64,000 nucleotides of DNA. Origin: Zygaena filipendulae (taxonomy: Eukaryota > Arthropoda > Insecta > Lepidoptera > Zygaenidae). The stretch is taken from positions 11,748,001 through 11,812,000 of the forward strand of contig OU015653.1 of NCBI GenBank assembly GCA_907165275.2. Reading direction: 5' to 3'. This document shows positions 55,640 to 64,000 of this stretch, one piece after another; within the stretch, counting starts at the first letter, position 1, and every line of letters begins with the position of its first letter. The notes beneath the pieces are model-generated. The model was not told the DNA's origin. It did not search any database and saw only the letters and a list, made by a program, of their open reading frames with translations. The translations under genes and the position numbers were made by a program.

Positions 55640-57100
55640 CTGCAAATATTTACAGAGTTGAATGTATACACCGTTATAATATTATATTTTTTTTTAAACA
55701 AAATCAATAAATAAATAAAAGGCAACCTATGAAGACGCTCACCGCTCAATCGCTTTACAAAAGCATCGCCGCGCGCCGGTATTTTAAGATCAGGATGTGC
55801 GTGGCGCGTGCCTTGTATACGTATTAGTTAGTTACGTGTATTGTGTACCTTTTGAATGTAATTTTCGCCTATCCTGTTTGTTATAATGTATACTTTCAGC
55901 CCTGTAAATATTTGCAGGTAATTTTACTACATTTTATATATTTACTCGTATACCGAGACAAATAAATTGTAACTTGTAAACTTGGCCAAAGTGCAAAAGT
56001 TACTGGAGCCAACAAAAAACAGTTCAGAAGCAAAAATATCCTACGGTTAATGTTTATCTATATAATAAGTACTTTATAAGTTTCCTTATTGTTGTGGCAA
56101 ATACCTATACCTATGTACATTCGGCATCAAAAATATGTAAGCAGTTTTCACAGTCGTTAAAATTACTATTTCAATAAGCTTCACCTACTGTCAAAAATGA
56201 TTACATATTTCTGATGCTAACTGTACGTAATAAGCTGAAAATATTTACAGGGTTGAAAATGAAAGTATGCATCGTTATAAACATGTTCATAAAATAAAAA
56301 AGAAAAAAAAAAATTAAAAACCTTTTTTTTTAAATAAATCAATTAAAAAGAAAACCTGTGAAGACGCTCGCCGCTCAATCGCTTTAGACACACATTACCG
56401 CGCGCCGGTATCTTAAATTCAATGACCTCGATCGAGCTGAACAGTGTGCGTGGTGCATGCATAGTATACGTATACCTACGTATAAGTGAGCTACGTGTAT
56501 TATGATGATTTTTCAATGAATTTATTTTCTTCATATTCTGACAAACTACCGAACTTATAAAGTTTTTTTTTCGCTTATCCTGTTTTTCATAACGTAGGGT
56601 AAAACCAGGATAGTTGCCCTGGGGGTATAGTTGCCCCGATCGTAATTACTCTAGTTTCGCAGATGAATCGCGCGCTATTTTATTTATCTATCAAAAGACT
56701 TTCCAACTACTATTAAGTGCACCGCGTCTCATGTCTCTGTGCGATTGCACGGGAACGCAAGGTGAGATCAAAGATTTTTCGGGATAGATGCCTTGTTTCC
56801 CGGCGGGTCGTCTATCCTAAATGTAATTTATATGGACTAGGCAACTATCCCATATATGGGATAGATGTCACAAAAAGTAGAGGTCCGTAGAAATCGCTAA
56901 TACTCTGGAAATTTCAAAGATAATGTCTTTTACATTTAATAAATTTGTAGATAAAGAACCAAAGTACTTGCCAGTTTAAAAAATAAAATATTTTGATTTA
57001 TGTACTGGGAGATATAAAATGATTTCGAAAAGTGTGGCAACTATCCGGGTTTTACCCTATACTTTCAGCCCTGTAAATATTTGCAGTCAATTTTACCACA
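55640..57100 (+). repeat. Two-copy direct duplication, second copy carrying a MITE
   Basis: About 55640-55940 and 56230-57100 share, in order, AATATTTACAG(A/G)GTTGAA, GAAGACGCTC(A/G)CCGCTCAAT, CGCGCGCCGGTAT, TATCCTGTTT and TACTTTCAGCCCTGTAAATA. A short third trace is at about 63556-63590. Confidence 0.8.
56597..57057. mobile_element. 461-bp MITE with TA duplication and empty site
   Basis: GGGTAAAACCAGGATAGTTG at the left and CAACTATCCGGGTTTTACCC at the right, TA on both sides. The first duplication copy has one TA at 55889-55890 in the same context (ATAATG|TA|TACTTTCAG). Confidence 0.9.
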
Positions 57101-57120
57101 TGTTATATTATGATAATCGA

Positions 57121-57178
57121 CAGCGCTGTTGGTCTAGCTAGTCACTAGTGGGTCGGCGGGTTCGATGCCCGCGTCACG
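57121..57178 (+). repeat. tRNA-like or SINE-head fragment
   Basis: GTTGGTCTAGCTAGTCACTA followed by GGGTTCGATGCCCGC resembles Pol III A/B boxes, but the length and arms do not make a complete tRNA. Confidence 0.3.
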
Positions 57179-57200
57179 TAAACCTCTATGTTATAAACAA

Positions 57201-57422
57201 CTAGCTGTTCCGCGCGGTTTCACCCGCGTTAACCTGAAGTTGCCGCGGGAATTTTGGGACGAAACTACCCTATATCCTTTGGAATTTTGGGATATAAGTA
57301 CCCTATGTCCTTTTCTGTACCCTGACAATGTGCATACAAAATTTCATGATGATCGGTTCAGCTGTTAAGGCGTGAAAGCGTATCAGACAGACATAGTTAT
57401 TTGCGTAGTTATAATATTAGTA
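57201..57422 (-). mobile_element. Helitron-like element
   Basis: A|CTAGCTGTTCCGCGCGG, GTTTCACCCGCG, then TATAATATTAGTAGTA at the far end. Confidence 0.75.
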
Positions 57423-57474
57423 GTAGGTATTATGTTTACCCTCAGTAGGTATATAGTATGTATTTATTTGAACT

Positions 57475-57665
57475 AGCAGTGCCTCGCGGTTTCACCCCCG
57501 TGAGTTTCAGATTCCCGAAGGAACTATTTTTTTCTAAAACAAAAATAGCCTAAGTTACTCCTTATTACACCAACTATCTGGCAGTGAAAGTCCCGTTAAA
57601 ATCGGTCCAGCTGTTTCAGAGGTTAGCCGGAACAAACAGACAGACAACCAAATAAACATTTAAAA
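57475..57665 (-). mobile_element. Helitron-like element, diverged
   Basis: CTAGCAGTGCCTCGCGGTTT, AAAATCGGTCCAGCTGTTTC and ACAGACAGACAACC. Confidence 0.65.
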
Positions 57666-58158
57666 AAAATATTTTTTATGTAAGTACCTACCGTAAATAA
57701 GTACCAAGTACCATTTAGTGAAATCTTTTAATTTGGAATTACAAACAGACGCTTCAATTTTATTTATATATGTATACATAGATGTATTTATCTAAATGAA
57801 ACGGTGTTGTTATAACCTTCTATAAAAAATACCCATTGTTATTTCGACTTTACCTACGTACAGTATGTGATAGCGCGGCGTAATAATGTTCAAGCATTAT
57901 TATTGTATTAGGTATAATATAATCCCACTTTATTAAATTGCTCGAAATTATCCTTATGGTTTTACATACGAGATTACTATGTAGGCGAAAATCATTCTAT
58001 TTATGTACAAAGAGCGATTATACTCTATTGTAGTATGATTGTAGTGCATTGTTAGATTTTTTTTTAAATTGATATCGCTGACCGTATTTATAAATATTAC
58101 CTATATAAATTCATTTATTGTAAGTAGGTACATTTCACAGAGCATGAGAGTATTTTAA

Positions 58159-58443
58159 TCTTTACTAACATTATAAATGTGAAAGTGAGTTTGCTTGTTT
58201 GTTTGTTACGCTTTCACGGTTAAACGGCTCAACCAATCACCACGAAATTTTGTTTACCCGTCAGCGGTACAGAGAAGAACATAGGCTACTTTTGGAACAC
58301 GGAAGAAACTACATTAAATTTTGCATACTAACCACACGTCGAGGGTAGATACAGACAAAAATATAGGGTAGTAAGTACTTTTATCTCGGAATACCCGCGG
58401 GATCTCCGAAACTAACGCGGGTGAAACTGCGGGGAACAGCTAA
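58159..58443 (+). mobile_element. Helitron-like element, intact ends
   Basis: Begins A|TCTTTACTAACATTATAAAT and ends ACTGCGGGGAACAGCTAA|T; the CTAA end fits the CTRR rule. Confidence 0.75.
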
Positions 58444-61400
58444 TAGTAAAATAATGCAGTGTTGTTATCAATACCTCTGTAATCGATCGAGGCTATTGAA
58501 CTTGTGATCGAAACATCAACATTGTGGACGTTTGTCTGGACACGAAACTTTAGTAGGCAGGTAGTTTTGTTAAAATCTTCGTTGAAGAAATTCTTCATCC
58601 ATCGACCATCTTCACACAAAATACATCTTTAAAGTGTAACAAAACTATGAGCATTTTTTTTTTTGTTATAACTAGATCCTACGCGATACTGTCCTCGCGC
58701 CTCGTGCATGCAGATAGTTTTGCTACATCCTGTACATGTATGATAATTAAGATTTAGAAGAGTATTTTGTGTGAATATCATATTAAAGATGTATTGTTTT
58801 TTATAAAAGCACATGTTCTAAATTGTGTGCTTAATTATATGAAATGATTGTCTTGATAAGGTTTAATAATAATGTGATAAAAAATAATGTTATTATACCT
58901 AATGCAGTTAATGGAATAACCGTTTGTTACAGGTTCAAGTTTAAACTTACATTTATCTATATCTACATAATTAGATATATTCTATACTTGAAATTAATGA
59001 ATCAAATATTGATACGTGTATCGCTTAGGTTTAATGTGTATGTGGCGACGCACTAAATTGAACTGAGGAGTTCAGTTTTTATTTGTATATATTTTATTTT
59101 ATTTTTACGTAAACAAGTCCTTTTCGAATATGTATGTGAGAAAGAAAAGCTATTAAAAATATAAAAGGAATTATTTTATATTGTAATGTTATTAGGTTGA
59201 TAAAAAAAAATTAAGAATGAAAAATATTATTATGTAGTTAATATTTTAAACTAAGTTACGCATTAGTAGAATAAAACAAATTATAAGTGATTTAAAATAC
59301 AGATAATACAGATGAGGTACCTACCACAAAACTCGGTACCTATCGTTTATCTTTCGAACAAACTTTTTGTAGAATCGTTCACATTATCGCAGACAATGAT
59401 CCGTAGAAACATAATGTTGGCTTTTCTCGCACATTCTAAAACATTTATGTACCTATATATTATATAGATTGTTAATTTATTTACATATATATATCATATA
59501 CATATATGCACGTGTTGTGTGGGTGGGTTGCCAGGTCCAAAAACACAAAAGTCGCGCTTAATTTGGCCGGACATTTTACCCTAAAACCGGACGCATGTTC
59601 TAAAAGCCGGATAATATTTCATAATATAAAAAAGAATCACTTATTTAAATTTTTTATTATGTACACAAATCACGTAACTAACAAGCACTCGTGGGTAGTC
59701 GCAGCTTTACTTGCGCTGACCAGCCAGACAAAAAGCCGAACCAGGCCGGACAAGAAAATATTTTGCTGGACACGTCAGTAAAAAGCCAAACATGTCCCTG
59801 GCACACCTGGTGTGCGTTCCGTGGGTTTGGGCGCAGTTGTTCGGTTAAAATTTCACTCGTTCAAGTTGCAACCAAGCCACAGAACGAACGAGTTGTTTTT
59901 ATAACCTCAAAATATTTGAAATTTCAGGCGCCATTTGTTTTCTCTCAACTCACATTGCAAATAAGACTGTTTTTCATCCAATTATAAACTTTTTGTGACT
60001 ACGACACCTCCCCTTTGTTTGTAAGAACTCCGAATTATTTCTTTTTCGACGAATTCGATTTTGGCGCAAAATTTGGCACTTCTTAAACACTACATATCTG
60101 TCAGAGTGAAAATTAACTTGCTTCGGAGATGGTTGTTTGGTTGCTGCACTCTGAGCCACGGAACGGGTGAAACTACACCTGCTGACAGCTGTCAGAGTAA
60201 AATTAAACCAAGCCACAGAACGGGTATCGAGCGCGCTCGAGTGCATTCGTGCGAATCCACGGAACGCGCCTCTGGCATCCCTCGTTGCACATACCTACTG
60301 ATTATAAAAAAAAAATTTGTTTGGCATTTTTTCTGTGATATGTTTTCCTGTTTAGAGTATTTAACATTATTAAAATTGTAAAAAAAGTAATACAAACCAA
60401 TTAAAAATTGTAAAAAAAAAGTAATACAAACCAATTAACTAGGTAAATATATATATATTGTTAAAACCTCTGCGTGGTACCATCCGTACTACATATTCTT
60501 CGATTGTCACCGAAATATTGTCTAACAACTGAAAAGTTTGTTTGAATTAATACAAGTGATGAAATTGTAATCGTCATCATCCTTTTGCAATTTTATCCCT
60601 AAAGAGAACTCGTCATATCGCTTACAATTTACATTCAAAACTGAGTTCTTAGGTATTATATTTTTTGTTTAATATTTGAAATCATCGGAACCAATTAAGC
60701 ATTAGAATTATTATTATTTAAGGCAACGGAAGTGACGCGGTAACGAAAATTCTATGTAAGGTTGACGCATTCTAATATACATAATCCATTAATCCCGTGA
60801 CGCTCGAAAGGGGGAAGAGGGGTTCGTAAAAAATCACGAAATATCACGGGAAGGGGGGGGGGGGGAGGGATATAATAAGATATCACAATATGTATTTCTA
60901 TTTCATTGAATGCGCGATTTCTAAACAAGACAGCGGCGCGGGGCCTTGACTCACCTTTGCCAGCCAGTTGCCATTTTCAAACTTTAATAAGAATTCAGAT
61001 TATATTATATACCTGTATTTAAAAATTAATAGGTAAGTATTTCGAAAATTCAATATACCTACTTTGTACTAAAAAATACACGTGATTTTGGGTAGTTTAA
61101 ACCTTCACCACATATCACCAGGGGGGAGGGAGTTAAAAGGTTTCTAAAAAAACATCACGTGATTAATGGACACCCCCTATAGTATAACTTGATGTGTATT
61201 GGCTTAGAAAAGAACACGCGCTTTTTTGTCTTTTGTAAAAAGGATGTTAATGATTTCAATTTCACGTGTAACAGTAAACCACACAATCTTAATTAATTTG
61301 CTTTAAATTGTTATTATTGTTACTACTACATTAAAGTCAGGAGATTGACTTGGATGTGATCTCGAATTTTGTTTCGGACGTTTTGTTTTATTTATTTTCT

Positions 61401-62001
61401 ACTTTATATATCTGATGACAGTTCCAAGGCATCCAAATGAAACTTAAATCTACGTTCTACGACGCTATTTAGCCTGATTTACATTATACAAAACTACTTT
61501 CATGAATGTCCAATACCTAATAATATCAAGAGAAATGACAACAGCTCTGATGTCGCGGAAGAGCGATCGCATGTACCTCAATAGATAGACAGCCCGAATA
61601 GGTGCAATCCTTATGCATTATTGTAGTTTCGTACAGAAATTGATGCCGTAATACTCGTAAGTCGTAACGTCTATTCTATTGCAGCTGCAGTCGCACCATC
61701 ACCTGCATGGTTTATGGCTGTTGCTAGTCGTCCACTAAACGGACGAATAATATAACATTAATCTTTCGCTATACGCAAAATCTTTACGAACCCCAACCAA
61801 ACAAAAAATTTCACGGTCTCGCATGATTTGATAGCACAAAATAGGCAGATAATTTTTATAGTAAGTACTAAGTACATATTATGAAATGTATTTTTAGAGA
61901 TTACAAGTTATTTTCTATTACAATATTTTACAAATACAAATAAAAAGTTATAAATTGCGAGTTTTTTAAAATACTCACCTTATCTCAATTGGGTATTCTC
62001 C
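58444..62001. other. Intergenic, no gene seen
   Basis: AT-rich. Possible TIR pair GCGTTCCGTGGGTT (about 59815) and AATCCACGGAACGC (about 60255). A poly-G run at about 60863-60876. GATTAATGG / CCATTAATC occur inverted at about 61160 and 60787, perhaps another element end. Short ORFs do not resemble proteins I know. Confidence 0.45.
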
Positions 62002-62322
62002 AAGGTATGAATATCAAAATTCTAATTAGTCCGTCAGTTAGAAAATAAAAAAATAATAGACACGTATTTTTTGCTTTTTCAATTTAATGAAAATTAACAT
62101 AGATAAAGCGCATTAAAGTTTAGGGTGGGGGGCTCGTGACGTCAATATTCATTATAAGCGCCATACAAACCGCACCGAATTGCGACGTCACGCGAAATTT
62201 CAACTCAATGTATCTCTGTTATTTTTTGAGTACGTAAAAAAAGAAAAAATACGTGTCCAATATTTTTTACTAATCTACACGACGGACTAAAAAAAAATTT
62301 TTTGTCAAGTAGCCAATTATCG
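62002..62322. mobile_element. TGACGTCA-bearing palindromic MITE
   Basis: AAAATTCTAATTAGTCCGTC at the left, ACACGACGGACTAAAAAAAA at the right, TGACGTCA at 62137 and CGACGTCA at about 62184. Confidence 0.8.
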
Positions 62323-62888
62323 ATTCATGGGCTGAACCGAACGCTCTGGCAATCTTGCTTTCGGTTTAAAAAAACCAATATAATTAAGTACCTATCTACA
62401 TAATGCATAATCTTTAGTACCTCTTCCTGATTTTTTCGATATTACACCCTTGTATTTTCGTATACCTACCTATCTATATTTTAAGTTTTTTATTTGTAAT
62501 ACTACAATAAGATCAAATAGGTAACCTACCTAAACAGCCTACTTCTATTCGTATTTATAGATAGGGTGATTTGAAGCTGTTTCGGATATGGGATGAACGT
62601 ATTGTTTTTCATACCTACTATAAATTATAAAATTGGTTATTACTTATTTTTGTTTTGATTAAAAATTTTCGTGAAGTTAATAACTGTTTGACTGATAATG
62701 CGGCAAGATATCCCATTCCCGCGGATAAGGTTCGGTTACAGGTGGGGGGCACCTCTCTGACGAGAGGCAAAGGTCAGAGCAAAGTTAAAAAGAGGGAAAA
62801 GCACGTTAACTGAATGAGACATTTTGTATCCATACATTTACAGTTTTTCACCGATGAGGACATTCGAGTAATAATCCTTTTATGAAAC

Positions 62889-63245
62889 TATTAGCTATTC
62901 CCGCGATTTCACCCGCGTTCATTTTGAAATTCCTGCAGAAATTCCGGAATAAATAGTACCCTAACCCTATGTCCTTTTTTGTACCCCCTGACAAAGTGCA
63001 TGCAAAATTTCATGATGATAATTTGAGTAGGTAGGTATAGTTAAAGCGTAAACAAACTCACCTTATCATGTAAAATATTAAGGACTAGCTGTTCCTGAAT
63101 TTCGAAGTTCCCGTGGAAATTCCGGGTGAAAAAATATCCTGTATGCCTGACAACATCTGTGCAAAAAATATGACGATCGGTTATGCCGTACCTGCTTAGA
63201 CGTGAAAGCGTACCTAACAAACATTCGCATTTATAATTTTGGACA
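62889..63245 (-). mobile_element. Two decayed Helitron-like copies
   Basis: TTAGCTATTCCCGCGATTTC at 62889 and ACTAGCTGTTCCTGAATTTC at 63085, each followed by AAATTCC(G)-type and AAATTTCATGATGAT or GACGATCGGTTATG text. Confidence 0.6.
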
Positions 63246-64000
63246 TGAAAAGCATGGTCGGATCTCAACATGTGGTCTTTAAAACTAAAATACTAAATAT
63301 GAAGTACCTATAGTATTTTATTGTTAAAAAGTACTTTGATCGGGTGGTCAGCATCAAATGTAGGTACCTAGCTTAGCATTCAAAGTGATCATAATCATCT
63401 ATGCGATAAAAGTTACGCCAAAAACTACATAAATATGTAAAAAATTGTTCATCATAGAAGTTATTGGAGTTTTTGCGTTACCCAATAGACTCATGATCGG
63501 ACCACCAGTATGACTAGAGCAGCTAGCGAAGATTTCGCTTAACTTGTTCGTACCTATACTTTCAGCCTTGTAGGTAAATATTTGCAGGTGGGTATATAGG
63601 TATATAGGTACATAGCTGCCTATCGATCGAAGGACTTAAAATACACGACTGAAGTTTTATTGGTATAGGTAGGTAGGTATAGAATAAAGAAAACGTATTT
63701 GTATTTTTTAATTATATTTAATGAATTAATTAATCATATCAATGTGACAAGCGCTGGTCAAAGTACATTTTGTATTTATACACAAATTAAAAATAAAACG
63801 GTAGCGTCAAGGTATCTAATAGATGTCCTAGTAGAACATGTCTGAGAAAGTGTTTGATCGGTGGTTCGGACTCTTTTCCCACCCGCACACGGCACGATTG
63901 CTCTGTCTAGAGTTCTAGATCTAGACCAAAGGTTCCCAACCTACCGCCCCCTTTACATGATAGTCAATTATACTAATTCAATATTGTCTATTATCTATCA
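63246..64000. other. Right edge, no gene seen
   Basis: AT-rich with a trace of the 55640-57100 repeat (TACTTTCAGCCTTGTAGGTA near 63556) and GGTAGGTA-type short repeats. Nothing else was recognised. Confidence 0.4.

Noticed and set aside
57121..57178. Functional tRNA gene
   Set aside because: A B-box-like sequence is present but the acceptor and anticodon arms cannot be formed; kept only as a low-confidence fragment.
59506..60381. Short ORFs around a possible repeat
   Set aside because: No similarity that I recognise, and they overlap sequence with inverted-repeat traces.

Overview
The window is from an insect nuclear genome, most probably a moth or butterfly. Evidence: AT-rich DNA; multi-exon genes encoding insect-type proteins; many copies of a short non-autonomous Helitron-like repeat whose CTAG end sits behind a CCGCGG hairpin (the class described in Lepidoptera as Lep1-like); RTE- and Jockey-like LINE debris; and many MITEs. 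There is no bacterial-style operon, CRISPR array or rRNA. All gene models were assembled by eye from splice sites, reading phase and protein motifs.

Layout: (1) 1350-6478, minus: 5' half of a polypeptide N-acetylgalactosaminyltransferase, running off the left edge. (2) 12520-27959, plus: complete calnexin, about 593 aa, with introns full of transposons and two candidate transmembrane exons. (3) 31584-39481, plus: arylsulfatase B-like sulfatase, 12 exons, 541 aa. (4) 39709-46318, minus and tail-to-tail with the sulfatase: a meiotic HORMA-domain protein (Hop1/HORMAD type), 9 exons, HORMA + PHD-like zinc finger + winged helix. A 63-bp minisatellite lies exactly across the exon-intron border between finger and winged helix. 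(5) 48488-49159, plus: a small two-exon gene, 146 aa, not recognised. (6) 52489-54402, plus: a corkscrew/SHP-2 tyrosine phosphatase with an uninterrupted coding sequence. (7) 54.4-64 kb: no gene seen, only repeats.

The genes are functionally unrelated: Golgi glycosylation, ER folding, lysosomal sulfate removal, meiotic chromosome axis and receptor tyrosine kinase signalling. The most unusual features concern processing and mobile DNA. The HORMAD minisatellite amplifies a splice donor 15 times in steps of exactly 21 codons. Calnexin has two phase-compatible membrane-anchor exons, one of which can also read to a stop and a poly(A) signal. Two transposon insertions can be compared with an empty paralogous site inside the window. 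The exact CRE octamer TGACGTCA is strongly enriched, mostly within MITEs.
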